Translations under genes and position numbers: made by a program
Notes under the pieces: model-generated
The model's database searches: none
The model's input: the letters and a program-made list of their open reading frames with translations, nothing else
What the model was told of the DNA's origin: nothing
Assembly: GCA_039545275.1 (NCBI GenBank)
Contig: BCHS01000013.1
Coordinates: 434,001 to 498,000, forward strand
DNA from: Pseudomicrostroma phylloplanum
Taxonomy: Eukaryota; Basidiomycota; Exobasidiomycetes; Microstromatales
Direction: 5' to 3'
Length of the DNA: 64,000 nucleotides
Shown: positions 1 to 12,858 of the stretch, one piece after another
Numbering within the stretch: the stretch's first letter is position 1
Layout of the letters: each line of letters starts with the position of its first letter

Positions 1-183
1 CTAGCCGTATTCCCCGCCTTCTTCCCTGCGCGAGAAGTGTGATTCCGCATTCGATTCCCGCTCCGATTCAAAGCGCATGGAGACCCTTCTTCCCGCTCCC
101 CGCCTCCCCGCCCCTTTCTACGGTGACTCTTTTCCCCACCTCCCATCCACCTCTTCCTCATCTCTCTCTCACTGGTGCTCACC

Positions 184-1944
184 ATGCGCTACTCTACACT
201 CATTTCGGCAGTGTCGCTGGCTGCTGTCTCTGCCACCTCTTCCCTGGCCGCTCAGCTCCCCTTCCACGTGCTCGACGAGCTGCGCTCCTCCTCCTACGAG
301 GACTCCACCATCAGCACCCTCAAGCACCCCTCTCTCCCGGCGCACTCCCTCCGGATCACCCAGCCCAAAGCCTCCCTGTGTGAACGAGACTCCAAGGCTC
401 GCACCTGGAGTGGATACCTGGATGTCGATTTGGACAAGCTGTGGGAGCATCATCAGACCCATGGGTTGAAGATGAGTGCGCAGGAGGAGAAGAGGATGCA
501 GGAACACCCGAAGGGAGTGACGGAGCACTTTTACTTTTGGGCGTTTGAAAGTAGGGGGGACCCGGTCAAGGACCCAGCTATGCTTTGGTTGAATGGAGGT
601 CCTGGTGAGTGATACAAAGGGTCAGCTGATGGGAGAGTGTTGCTCGAGCTGATTATGAAATGCCGCTTTCCTCCCTCCCGTACTTTTGCAGGATGCTCCA
701 GTTTCACTGGCTTGCTCATGGAGCTCGGCCCTTGCAACGCCGGCCCCAACAACGGCTCCGAGGGGCCTCATACCGAGTGGAATCCCTGGTCCTGGAACAA
801 CAATGCCACCATGATCTTCCTCGACCAGCCCATCGGTGTAGGCTACTCCTACTCCTCGTGGACCAACCAGTCCCGGGAGGACCCTGCTCCTGCAAGGATC
901 TTCGACACCCCTTCGTCAGCTAGGGACGCTTCCGCTTTCCTCCACTTGCTCTCCCTCCACTCCAAGGACGTCTTCAGTGGACCGGATGGAAAGGGTCTGC
1001 CGGAGTTCCACATGGCAGGAGAGTCATACGCTGGTCGTTATCTACCTCTTACTGCCGCCCAGGTTTTGGTAGACAACGAGGAGGCCATTGCCCACCCTGA
1101 GCGAGGCCTGCAGCCCTTGCCGCTCAAGTCGATCCTCATCGGCAATGGAATCACCTCGCCCAAGCACCAGTTCCCCGCCTACATCTCCTACGCCTGCGAC
1201 AACAACCACGGCTTCGGTACCTTCCTCTCCGAGGAGCAGTGCGCCTCAATGAAGGCAGACCTACCCACCTGTCTCACACTGACAGAGAAGTGCAACTCCA
1301 CTCCTGATCCTCGCGCCGAGTACGACGTTCTGGCCTGCAAGCTGGCTCTGCAGTACTGCGAGGGCAAGCTGTCCACCCCTTGGTACGAGACGGGTCGATC
1401 GGCCTACGACTGGAGGCACATGGGCGACTACGAGGAGGAGGAGTGGGTAGGAGCCTTCCTGAATGCCAACGCGACGAAGAAGGCGCTGGGCGTCGATGCG
1501 CGTACTGGTGACAAGCACGATGGCAACTTCATTGGCTGCTCTGATGCCGTCGGCAAGCACTTTGAGAAGACCGGAGACGGCGCCCGTGATTCATCTTGGG
1601 CTGTCAAGGAGATCCTGGAGAAGGGCACACGCGTGCTTGCCTACTCTGGCGCAAGCGACTGGATCTGCAACCTCGAAGGTAACAATGCCTGGACGCTAGA
1701 CCTAGAGTGGTCTGGCAAGGAGGGCTTCAACAAGGCTCCCCTCGAGGACTGGTACGAGGACCGTTGGGCCACCGAGGGCAAGGTCGAGACGCGAAGGGCG
1801 GGACAGTTCCGACACTTTGGCAATCTGACCTTTGCGATTGCGGATGAGAGCGGACACTTTGTCCCGCACGACCAGCCGGCGGCGGCCCTGTCCATGGTCA
1901 ACTACTGGCTGCACAGCGATAAAGAGGGTAGGCTGGAGTGGTAG
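184..1944 (+). CDS. Serine carboxypeptidase, peptidase family S10
   Basis: Two exons, 184-604 and 692-1944, joined through a GTGAGT...TTTGCAG intron that restores the family motif WLNGGPGCSS; the product is 557 residues. The start is the ATG at 184 in a good ACC-ATG context and gives an N-terminal hydrophobic signal peptide (about residues 1-20, ending SSLAA). The catalytic triad is visible: Ser252 in [10 protein letters not shown], Asp463 in SGASDWICN and His529 in [17 protein letters not shown], typical of the family, is also present. Carboxypeptidase Y-type enzymes remove C-terminal residues from peptides, either in the vacuole or outside the cell; several N-X-S/T sites fit a secretory-route glycoprotein. 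A vacuolar-sorting motif is not obvious, so vacuolar versus secreted is open. The family assignment is firm. Confidence 0.93.
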
Positions 1945-2765
1945 AGAAGGAGGAGCTCAGCAGTGGAGCTGTCAGAGGCGTTGATAGATTGGGTTTTTGA
2001 AGCAGTAGAGATAGACGAAGTAGTGCGAGAGAAGAATGCTGTAGACATCATATGCATCCGTCCAATTCACCAGCATTGCCTGAACGACTTCCCTCGCCCA
2101 GCACTGCCTGCAAAATTGACATCTTTGAATTGAAGCCGACCTTCATTGTCATCGCCGATATTATGAACCATACAATCGCAGACGCTGCCCATGCCCATGC
2201 TCCTTCCGGTGCGTATGGTCAGGTCCGCCTGGCAGCCATCGCACAAGTGGAGGTGCAGGTGCAGCTGATCGTCTCCCGTGTGCGGTGTGTGTGTGTGCCT
2301 TTTGTCGCGCCGTCCCGTCCGTCCGGTGCGCATGGCCCCGCATGGACCAATTTTGTGGGGGAAAGGAAGGGGGTTGGACACAGAGCTCTCCTTGTGCTCC
2401 GGCATCTGCGTTTAGAGGACTCCAGTCTACGATACTTCTGTCCACACCTCGGGGCAAAGCACTACTCCGGCCTCCTTGGATCCTTCCTTCTCTGATACCC
2501 GGTCTCCACAAGGCCGAGGACCGAGGGCCGAGGTAGAACAAGCTGGGACACTCTGTGCCCGAGACGGAGACGTACGTAGGCACTTGTCGTTATTACGGGA
2601 AGAAGTGTCAGATATTCGGCCCAAGTCGTTCAAGAGAGGGACTGCGTTTGGAATATATGCTGCGAGAGTGAGAGGCAACAGTACACGCTAGGCCTTGCGG
2701 GGCAATCTCTGTAGAAAGCAGGACTTCCCATCTTCCTTGGTCACTGCTCTTACCGAAAGCAAGCA
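1945..2765. other. Intergenic region between carboxypeptidase and RIC8
   Basis: This 821-bp stretch holds the 3' end of the carboxypeptidase transcript and the promoter of the next plus-strand gene. Open frames here are short, overlap on both strands, and show no family motif or splice-supported extension. A GT-rich patch lies near 2280-2295. I see no RNA gene. Confidence 0.6.
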
Positions 2766-5700
2766 ATGGCGCAACAGGCCCAAGCCTATCTGAACCTCTT
2801 CGGAGCGTCGTCCTCCTCCTCCTCCGCGTCCTCTTCATTGGCATCTTCATCCTCTTCATCGGCGTCTACCTCAGAAAAGAGGACCCTCTTGCAAGGCTTC
2901 CTCGATGCAGTCACTGGCGGGGCAGGAATGGGCAGACTAGCAGGAATGGAGGTGCAAATGAGGAGAGGATTCGCTCAGGCTCTGCTCAATGATCTGGCAA
3001 AGAGTGGGCCTGGCATCACTAGGAGTGAACAAGGTGGGGAGCAAAGTGGTGAGTAGAATGAGAGAGTTTGACGTCTTGCAATCTCCCTGGCTATAGCGCC
3101 TCTCTGACATCGTGCCTGTCCGCCCGCCTGGGTCTGTCTTTATCGTGATCAGCAATCGACCTTCTCAGCCTGCAGTGTCTCAAGGAGCTCTCCCGTCTGC
3201 CCGGGGGAAGCAATGTCCAATCCGAGCCCACCGGTCTCCGCACTCTCCTTCAGCACGTAGTCCTCCCTCCTCCCTCACCGGCTCTGCCCGCCCTAGGGAA
3301 CCGCTCTCGGCAGGCGTCCGTCTCTTCTGAGGCCTCGAGCATAAAGTCGTCCTCGTCCCACTCTTCTGCTGGCGCAGCGCTGACTTCGGCTATGCATCGC
3401 GTCTGGAATAAGGGAACTACAGCTTTGCGGGGTAGCGGCAGCAGCAGCAGCAGCAGCAGCAATACTGGTAATGAGCGAAAGAGCGGCGGAGCTGTCAATG
3501 GCGATGGACACATGGGCAGTCAGACATCTGTTTTGCCCTCACATGATGAAGCAGCGCAAGAGGCGGATAGCATTGACTGGACTGCGACGGATACTGCGTT
3601 GCGTTGTCTCAACAATGCCATCTTCTTGCACGAGACGAGTCGCAAGACCTTCGCCGAGGACACTGTAGGAGGGGGCAGGAAAGTCATTGGTCTTCTGCGA
3701 GTGAGTGGAGTAGCAAGACAGAAGACTAGTCATGGACTGATGCACTTATCTCCTGCCTTCCTTGTCGTCCGCGCAGCATCCCACGAATACACCTCCGGAC
3801 ATCATCTTCCTCGGATGTCGGCTCCTCTTCTTCTCCACCCTCTTTGATGCCACCTTTAACAAAGTCGCCGTGGAGGAAGAGAATCTCGTGGAGCATCTGG
3901 ACGCTTGCTTGCGCTCCCTCACCATTGGCCTACATGCGTCACAATTCAGTGGGGTTGGTGTCACCTCTGGCTTGTCCGGCTCTGCTTGTAGCTCGGGCAG
4001 TGTGACGCAGATCAAGACTGCTCTGGCCGAAGCGCTCAAAGTCGTCTTTAATTTGGGCCTATATTACCCACGCGTGACAGAGGAAGCGTCGCAAAGTGCT
4101 GCTGGTGGCAAGGGCAGCGCCAAACAGAAGAATCCTGCTGTCCTGGGAGAGGCTTGGAATGAACGCTTGGCGATGTGAGTACACACCTCAGGGTAGAGTA
4201 CCAATTATAGCTGGTCGTGTGCTGAAATCTGAACCACTCTCCACTTCTTTAGGCTTCTCGACCCTGTGATACAGCTCGTGCTGGCGCTGCCGTCCGACTC
4301 TCTCACACCGCCAATGACAAACGCTATTGGAGTCCTGCTGAATTTCCCGATCAAGCCTTATCGAGCGGGCTGGGCGCAAAAGTCGTCTAAGGACAGGCGG
4401 GCATCTGCCAGCTCGATCGCTTCGAATGGCGGCAGTCACAGTAGAGCAGGCAACAAGAGCCCTCCTTCTCCGTCGAGTACTGTTTCTGCCAAGCGAACAC
4501 CAGGCAATTTGTTTCATCCACGAGGATCATCGTCGACTATGGTCAGCAACGCTTCCGCTTCGGCACTCACGCCCGTCCAAGAATTGAATCAGAGCAAAGC
4601 CGATGGCGCGGATCCCATCAAGACTTCAGCGCAAGAAAGCAGCATACCCATCGTGGAGCACCTTCTTGCCCTCCTCGACACGTTCACCTCGCGCTACTTT
4701 GCGCCAAACTCCCTGTCGGCTCCAGACGAGTTGGACACAGACGACCGTTCGACGCGCACGCTTGCACAGCAGGACGGGAATGTCCAGCTTGAGGAAGTTG
4801 GACAGCCGATTCTTCTGCTGATCAGGAAGTTATGTGTAGAGGATGAGGAAATGAGGCTTGCGGTCAAGAGGAGGATCCTGCCTGATGATATGTGAGTGGA
4901 CCTGCTCCCCTTCTCGGACGTGCTGCCGCAAGACTGCTGACTTTGACCACCTGACCTCCCTCTCCCTCGCCATCCTCAGCGACCGCACCATCGGCCTGGA
5001 CAAGCGGCCCGACCTCACAGGCCGGCTCGTCCGTCTCCTGAGCAGTATCTCCTACCCACGCCTCTCACGTGTCGCAGGCGAGCTTCTCCTAGCCATTTGT
5101 CACGAGAACCCTCGCGAGCTTGTAGCCCAAGTAGGGTACGGACCCTGTGCGGGCTTCCTCGTCTCAAACGGGTTCGGCGATGCATTCCCGGGCGCTAGTC
5201 CCGAAGGCGATGGCGGGGACGAAGCCGGTGGTGATGATTCGGAGGACGGGCAAGCGCGAATCGAGGAGCTCGACGAGAACAGGCCCGCGATCAACCCGAT
5301 TACAGGGACGTACGTCGACCCTCCCTCTGTCGGCCCAGCTGCGCCAGCACGAACCACCTCCATCCGACCACCACGAAAGAACAAGAATGGCGTCTCCTCC
5401 TCAGTCTCCACTTCCACCTCGGCGGGGAAGATCACCGAGATCGATAGTGCCCCATCCCCTGGCGAGCCCGAGCCCGAGCCCGAGATGACAGAAGAAGAGA
5501 AAGAAGCCGAAGCAGAGCGTCTCTTCACCCTCTTTGACCGCTTAGACCGTACAGGTGTGATCAAGGTTCAAAATCCACTCCAGCAAGCGGCCAATGTGGA
5601 TCCGGCGGCGGTGGCTAGGGCGGAGGAGAGGGCGCAGAGGGAGGAGGAACGGAAGAGGGTAGAGAGGGAGGCGAAGGAGGAGGAGCAGGCGTTGAGAGAG

Positions 5701-5814
5701 TTGGCGAGATGGAAGGCTGGGAGGACAAGAGGGACGCAGACGGCCACGACGATGACGGGCACGTCTGCTGCCGCGGCAGCTGGAGAGGAAGCGCAAGGGG
5801 ATACCAAGAGCTGA
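2766..5814 (+). CDS. ric8: Ric8/synembryn-like guanine nucleotide exchange factor for G-alpha subunits
   Basis: Five exons by splice-site and phase reading: 2766-3048, 3153-3700, 3777-4174, 4253-4891 and 4980-5814, for 900 residues. All donors are GTGAGT and every junction keeps frame. Synembryn-type segments include RCLNNAIFLHETSRKTF, DIIFLGCRLLFFSTLFD, FNLGLYYPRVTE, AIGVLLNFPIKPYR, LIRKLCVEDEEMRLAVK and, near the C terminus, AERLFTLFDRLDRTGV. Ric8 acts as chaperone and exchange factor for heterotrimeric G-alpha proteins and so supports pheromone, nutrient and polarity signalling; it is an armadillo-like helical protein. It is longer than typical because of Ser-rich inserts (poly-Ser after residue 15 and near 3430-3470, and a Ser/Lys-rich insert around 4380-4640) and a charged tail. 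The upstream ATG at 2766 begins a Gln/Ala/Ser-rich leader; no in-frame ATG further upstream was seen. Confidence 0.9.
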
Positions 5815-6037
5815 AGACGGGGTGGAGGTAACGACGATCGCACATGTGAATTCTGTGGAGCTGGAAGAGCAAGTAGGCATGCATAGGTGGCAATACCACA
5901 AGACTAGCTATGAACGTGTAACGTCTTGAAAACGAAAGGCGACGAGTTCGACCAGAAGGAAGGAAAGAAAACAAAGAATGATACATACATACAGCCCTGC
6001 CAGCCACTCCTCTGATTCTCCTAGCCTGAGTCTGAGG

Positions 6038-9000
6038 CTACCTGAATCCCGAAGAGTCCGGATCGACCCAATCTCCCATGCCGAGCAGAGAGCCGAGCGT
6101 CGTATCCTGTCCTTCTCCTTGCCCTTCTGGACCCACTTCACCGTTCATACCAGCGGCGGCGGCGGCGGCAGCGGCATCATCATCCGCAATTGCCTGCATA
6201 TCCCTTCGAGCCTGCTCCCGCGAGCCCAGCCTTGAACTCCCACCCGCACCCGAGCCTGCACCCGAGCCTGAGGAAGAAGAAGGGGAGAGGACAGCACTAC
6301 CAGCCGCTAGTCGTTGCAGACGCGCTTGTGGGTCTCGCTCCTCTTCCTCCTCCTCTTCGGGGGCAACGTCTAGATCGAAGACTTCTTCCTCCTCGTCTTC
6401 CTCTTGTTCGTCCCCGTCTTCCTCTTCAGAGATGCCATTGACGGCGCCATTGCCATTTCCTAGGAGAGGATTATGGGTGGCGAGAGCCCCTGCGCCTGAC
6501 CCGCCGGCAGAGTCTAATCGCTGAGGTGAAGAGGAAGATTGTCCCAGACCGACCGAAAGAGGAGCAGCACCACCAGCAGTAGCGGCAGTATTCGATCCGC
6601 TGCTGGGCCTGGCGGGCATGGGTGCCGAGGTAGAGGCAGACATAGCCGACGCGGTCGCGGACGAGGCCTGCGAGGCAGACTCGGCACTAACGCTCCCAAC
6701 GCCGCCCATGGACACTCTACCCGATGCTGGACCGAGTGCAGACCCGGATCCGTATCCATATCCATACCCAGAGCCCGAAGCAGAGCCCGAACCAGAGGTA
6801 GAGGTGGACCCAGTAAGACTATCTCGCTCGCTCGTGGTGCGTCGCTCTCTCCGTCTTGCGAGGTTGGGTCGATCGCGCGTGGTGGGACTGGGCAGCCCAC
6901 CGGGGCCCGCCGCTGCACCGACTGCTGCTGCTGCTCCTCCACCAGCAGCTACTCCAGAAGCGCCTTGCAGTTGGGCGAGCATAGCTTGTGCGAGTTCCGA
7001 TGGGTTTCCCGCTCCAAGCACAGGGGAGGTAGACCCGTCTGTAGTCCCCAGACTCTCCTTTGCCCTCCTGGCCGCTCCCCTCTCTCGGGCCTTGCGTTTC
7101 TGCTTTGTCGTCTGCCCACCACTGCGCAAGTTGCCCAGTAGGGTTTCGAGGACAAGACTGTCGTCCACGCCGGCCTCTTTGCGCGCAAGGGCTTCAGAGC
7201 GCTCCTTCTCCCTCTCCTCTGCAGCAGCACGTCGCTTCGCCTCGATCTGCCTCTGTTCACTGATGCGCACATTGTCCACCTTCACCTTCTTGTACGCCGT
7301 GGAGAACTCGCGGAACACACCAAAGAAGTCTTCCGTCTTCATGGGTTGGGCGGCGGGGAAGCCACGACGCTTTGAGTCGGGCCCTTCGCCAAAGTAGCGC
7401 AGGGCGTCGATGTAGGTGCGTTCGGTGAATTGGACTTGATCGCCTAGACGGGAGAGGTCGGAGATGGCTTCGTTGAGGAAGGGGAGCATGAGCTTGGTGT
7501 AAGGGTCTTCCAGGTGACCTTCGTCTTCGTCGATGAAGCGATCTAGCTCTTTACGATGTGTCAGACTTCCCGACTTGAGCTCGGCTAGCTCCCTCTTCAG
7601 GTCCAGGAGCTGCACGCGACATGCTTCAGAGGGCTGCTCGAGCTCATCGAGGAAAGCCTCGACCTCAGGGAAAGCCTTGGAGACTGTCCTCTCGACAAAG
7701 TGCAGCAGAGTGGTTCCATCAGAAGCCTTGGTGTCGACGAGCTTGTTGATAGAGCTGATCTTGAATCCAAAGGCGCCGCCTTGCACTCCTGTAGCATTGA
7801 GGTAGTTACCCATCATCAGGATGATGTTCAGCAGCTTGGCGAAGTTGGCAGCTGTGACGATGCCCTCTGATCCGTCGCGAATCTTGCTCGATCCTTCCTT
7901 GACCAGATCGAACGCCTCTTGATACTTGGTCATGAAGAGCAGACCTTTCACCTTCTCCTTGAGATGTGGCACAGTCATCAAGAGAACGACCAGACGATCG
8001 GCAGGGTGTAACAAGCGAAGTTCTTCATCTGACGCATTGCGGTACTCTCCAAGCTGCCCCTTTGTCTCCGATTCGGGATAATGCCGTAGGAGCTCGGTGA
8101 GGAAGCTCTGATCCAGCACCACCTTGTTGCAATTCACAATGTGGTGAGCAACCTCTTCCGGCGTAGCATGCTTGGCGTCCGTCAGACTGCTCTTGACCCT
8201 CTTCAAGACCATCTCGATACCCTGCCGCGTCGAGAAGGAGAGGTGCGTCTTGAATTCGACCTTCTCCTTCTTCGTAGCAGCAGCAGTCCGCTTGACGGCC
8301 TGCTTCGCCTTGAAGTCCTCTTCCATCTCATCGAAGAGGCCTTCGGACCGCAGAACCTTCGCGAGCTCCAGCTCGCCCACGATGCTCTGACCCCAGACGG
8401 TCTCAGCAGCATGCTGTGGTGAGAGCTTGTCCCACTGCAGCTGCTTCATTCTCACCTTGGCCATCTCGGCCACTTCCTTTCTAGTGGTCATCTGGTTACC
8501 GAAGAAGTTAGACATAGGCGGTGGTGGTGGAGCGCTCGTGGGGCCAATGGGGCCGAGGTCTTCGCCATTGAAGCTGGCTCGGACATTGAGCATCGAATCT
8601 CGCTGATGGCCATCCCGCACCGCCGGAGTCGAGGGGCGCGAGTAAGCGCCGCCTGCTGCTGGAGCAGGGGGAGCAGGAGGGGCTGGCGGGGCTGATGGTG
8701 CAGGAGGAGGTGGAGGCGGTGGGGGTGGGGGTGGTCCAGCGTCGCCAGCAAAGACGTCTGGTCTCGGCGATGGCGCACTGCTGACCGGCGAGTAGGCAGA
8801 TCGCTGTGAGACTGGCGGAGGTGGGGGCGGGGGAGGAGCAGGAGGTGCAGGAGGAGGCGGCGGAGCGGGTGGTGCTGGGGGTGCTGATGTTTGTATATCC
8901 TTGGGCGGGGGAGGCGGAGGAGGTGGCGGAGGCGGAGGCCCCATATCTGACGGAGCTGTCGGCAGAGTCGCAGTAGGAGCTGCTGTCGAGCGCAGGGCCT

Positions 9001-11979
9001 TGCGGTTGCGGATCTCGTCCAGCAGCGAGGGTCCGGAAGAAGTCATCATCGGAGGCGGTGGCGGTGCCTGGGGTATCTCAAGATCTTGCGGGCTAACAGC
9101 TTCTATCGGCTCGCTCTGACTAGTCCTGGCCTCTTCCGATGCGCTCGTTGCCTTGACTCTCTTGTTCCACCTGTTCGTACGAGCATCGATCATGCGTTCG
9201 GCCATGTTCGCGTTACGAGCCATATTGGCAGCCAGTGTAGCTTGAATCTTCCACTTTGCGGCCTCACTAGTAGGCTCGAGACCATCATCGGACTCTTCCG
9301 TCGATTCTTCGCGACGATGCTGACCAGCTTGAACCTCGTCATCATCCTCAGATTCGATCTGGCGGGCCAGTTTCGATTCTCGCCGAACCGCAGATGAGAT
9401 GCGCTCCCTATGGGTCTTCTCGGTCTCCGCTGCAATGGCCAGATCCAATTGTGTTCCGCTCGTGGGAAGGGGCATGCCAGACTTGCGAGCATTGGCCTCC
9501 AGCTTGCGAATCGTCCGATCGCGCTCCAGCTGCTTTTCAAGGGTATCGACCATCTGCTGCCGATTGAGATTCGACTTGCCTTCGGGGAAGAGCTCCTCCT
9601 TTCCGGCATTTTCTCTCATCATCTCATAGATGTCCCTGTTCTGCACCTCGAGCTGCATGATGCGATCGATGTATCCTTTCTCCATCTCGATTAGGTCTTT
9701 CTGGACAGCGGCAGTGTTCTCCCTAGCCAGCTGCAAGTCCTCTTCGAGAGCAGCGATCTGAGCCTGCAGCCTGCCCACCAGACCCTCGCTTTCCTGCTCC
9801 AGTTGAGCCTGCAGCTTTGCCCGCTCCTGCTCTGCAGTCCTCGCTTCAGTCTTGAACCTCTGCAGCTCAGCCTGAATGGACTGCATATGGTCCTGGTCTG
9901 CAAAGCGCGAGAGGACATTGTTGACCGATGTACCGAGCAAGGAAGACATATCCGACCTCTCCACAGCGCCATTGCGATCCATGACGACCGACGTGACCAG
10001 CGAGTCGATGAGCTGATACCAGTGAACGAGATCCTCGCCATCTTGCCGGATGAGGAGAAAATGTTGCAGCGAGCTGAGGAAGAAGTCGTACGCCCTCGTG
10101 CCTGAGACTTTCTCTACGATGGCCTTGAAGACATCGGCTGGATCGCTCATGTCAGTGAGGACATCCCTGTTGAAGGTCTCCACGATATCTTCGTGATCCA
10201 GAGCTGCGCTCGCCTCGTAAGCAGCAACTTGAGCATCAAGATCAGCACTCTTGAAACCCCTCATCTTGGCCAAGATGCGCTGCAGCCCACTCGCTTCCAT
10301 CTGGTTGCGCAGATGGACCCGCACCTCGAAATCAGAGACAATCTCCGTCGAGAGGATGGCGTTGATCAGGAACATGTTGTTGATGGCGTACTCATTCAGC
10401 GAGGATTCTTGAGGCCCTGCAATGCTGAGCTTCTTGACCTCTTCTGAAGCCCCGACTCGACTGCCCATCGCTCCCCGCCCATCGATGGTCTGCTCCAGTA
10501 CCCTGAACCAGGCATCGAACCTCCCATGATCACTTTGAACTGTCTTGATGTCGTCAAATCCTTGCAGGACAAGGCGGTGACCTGTGGGCTTCTCCCAGTG
10601 GCACAAGAACAGCAGGATGTCGGCTGCCTGCTTCCTCGTCGCAAGATGAGCCGATATCATCGAGTACGTGATGCCACTGATACACTTTGGCTGGGCGAGA
10701 GCATCGTTCGCTCCTGGCTTGGAGTTGAACAACGATCGAAAGGCCTTGAGGACTTCGTACTCCAGAGCGACATCATTGTCTGTCCGCAGAGTCTTGGCGT
10801 GTAGCCCGTTGAGGAAGCTCGCCAGGACGGGAGTCCCCTTTGCCTCTACGAAGCTCTGGATCCACCCCATTGCGCAGGTCCTGAGAGTCACTGCGAGACT
10901 CTCAATGTCCCTCGTGGTCACTGTCCCATCCATGAACTTCTTGATGAACCATTCGGGCGAGTTGCGAGTGATGATCAGCCTCGATGCACCCGAATGCCCC
11001 GAGTTGGCTTGCTGTCGCCGATTGCGCTCCTTTTCTTTCGCAGACATCCATTCTGTCAGACGATCATTGTAGACCAGGGCCCACTTCTTGTCCACATTGA
11101 ACATGAGCATATTCCGCCTCATGCCATCCTTGTCGGCCATGTTTCCACCGATGAAGTCTCTCCTGTCCATCAGTTCGGCAAACATCCGCTCTACTTCCAC
11201 ATCCGAGGGCCGTTGTAACACAAATTCCCCTCCAGCAGCCGATCGCTGGTTCGAAGGACCATTGTGGTAGGATGATGATGATTGGCGATGACCCGAGGGC
11301 GCAGGAGGCGGAGGCGGGGAGCCATACTGCTGCTGCTGCTGCGAAGGGACGTAGTGCGGTGTACCAGAGCTACTCGGAGCCTGTTCTTGCGAACCCCATG
11401 GCACCCCCAGTGATGCAGCCGATGCTGCGCTGATGGACATGCGATTGAGAATATCGTGAGCGCTAAGCATCATGTGAGGTTCTGGATTCGAAGTCGAAGG
11501 AGTGTACTTGTTCGACCGCGATGCAGCGCCATTGGTATAGGAAGAAGCGGAGTCGTAGGAGGGTCTGACTGCATCTGGGCCCCTGAACGAGGATCCTCCT
11601 ACTGTGGAGGAAGAGTACCGACTGTTGCTAGCCGAGTCGCTAGAGGTCGAGGGCCCGAGCTGAAGGGGAGAGAATTAGAAGAGATGGTATTGTGAGACAT
11701 GTCTGTAGGCAGCAGACTGGAGAGCAAGGCGCTGCGTTCACTCACATGAGATGGTGTTCTCCCATCCTTGCTGACGTGTGGGTTGCTACTCGGTCCGCTG
11801 ATGCTCAGAGGCGATCCCATTGGCGCAGACGAGAAAGCATTGGATGTCCTCCCCGGCGTAGGGGACATGTACGACTCTCTATCATAGTTGTGACCATTCT
11901 GTGGGCTGGGCGAGGAGAGCCCTGATCTGTCTTGCTCATTGGGTAGCCTGGAACGCTTCTTTCTGAAGAGGGCGTCCAT
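6038..11979 (-). CDS. bni1: Formin (Bni1/diaphanous type), actin nucleator
   Basis: Two exons on the minus strand: 11979-11746 (starting MDALFRKKRS, a fungal formin-like basic N terminus) and 11659-6038, joined in phase 0 by a GTGAGT/CAG intron; 1951 residues. Domains in order: GTPase-binding/FH3 region about 220-650, coiled coil about 670-805, FH1 about 940-1130 with several long proline runs, FH2 about 1135-1540 (LQWDKLSPQ near its start; MMGNYLNATGVQGGAFGF within). A DAD-like segment near 1575-1605 has an LETLLGNL core followed by a basic tail. FH2 dimers nucleate and elongate unbranched actin filaments, FH1 recruits profilin-actin, and FH3/DAD support Rho-controlled autoinhibition. About 345 low-complexity Gly/Ser/acidic residues follow the DAD, which is unusual. 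The 3' end is convergent with RIC8 across 223 bp. Confidence 0.95.
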
Positions 11980-12858
11980 CTCAGAGGCCCCCTCCTGCCG
12001 AGTATGGATATGGCGCTGCGCTGCGTAGATCGCTTTCGCTGGTGGGTACTAGGATACGAGGGAAGATGTGAGGGTGTGGCTATCGCATGGAGTGCGGGAT
12101 GGGATCTCGCGAGAATGTCAGATCTCCGGTTGCAGATGCGAGGACGCGAGAGCAAAGAGTGGTAGCGGAGCCGGAAGGATGGCGACGAGTGGTCGTGACG
12201 TCGCTATTGCAGCGCTTAGCTTTGACAGGTCACGGAAAGGGATGTGATGTGTTTGTTGTTGTTCGGGAGGTGAGGGCCGGCTGATGCGGTTGCTGAAGAT
12301 GCCCGGGCCAATGAGGATGGGATAGACTAGGACGCCGAGGGGAAAGGGGTCAGAGGTGGTGAGGTGCGATTCAAGATGTCGCAGCCGGCGGTGCAGCTCA
12401 GGGTCTACGCGGCTCAGGAGGAAGTGGGACTGTGCAAGGAGGATCGAGTGTTTGCAAAGGTCGGCAGTGAGCTAGTCGCTGGTGAGAAGGGGCAAAGGCG
12501 GTGAGTAAGAGGTGGTTGGCGAGGTGAGGTGAGGTGAGGGGTGTTGCGGGGACAAAGGACGCCAGGCGGGTGCGAAGGACGCAGGCAGGCGGGCAGCGCC
12601 CACGGTGCAACACGCCGTGATGCACTCCATTCACCCGCCACTCCGACAACCAGGGCGACGCGACGCACGGCAGACGGACAGCCAGACATTCAGATCGCCG
12701 CCAGGGACGGCCAATTTTAAGCTCATCTGCACACCCAACCATACCAGCGACGAGGTGCATCTCTCCTGCCTTTTACACACAAACAACGCAGCAGCGCAAT
12801 GCAAAATGCTCGTCTATTGTAGAATGATGCTGGTGATGGTGTGAATATGACAGTGAGC
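11980..12858. other. Intergenic: formin promoter and downstream region of the cis-prenyltransferase gene
   Basis: This 879-bp region is upstream of the formin start and downstream of the cis-prenyltransferase stop. A short plus-strand ATG frame of about 42 codons starts near 12376 but has no family match or credible downstream exon. A GAGGT-type direct repeat lies near 12521-12540. Nothing else could be supported. Confidence 0.55.

Noticed and set aside
6078..7400. Plus-strand frames of 148-259 codons opposite the formin C-terminal extension
   Set aside because: They are Ser/Pro/Arg-rich complements of the Gly/Ser/Ala-rich formin tail and have no start context, splice support or motif.
12376..12510. 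Short plus-strand ORF (MSQPAVQLRVYAAQ...) before the cis-prenyltransferase gene
   Set aside because: About 42 codons with no family match. A GTGAGA donor exists, but no convincing next exon follows before the opposite-strand gene.
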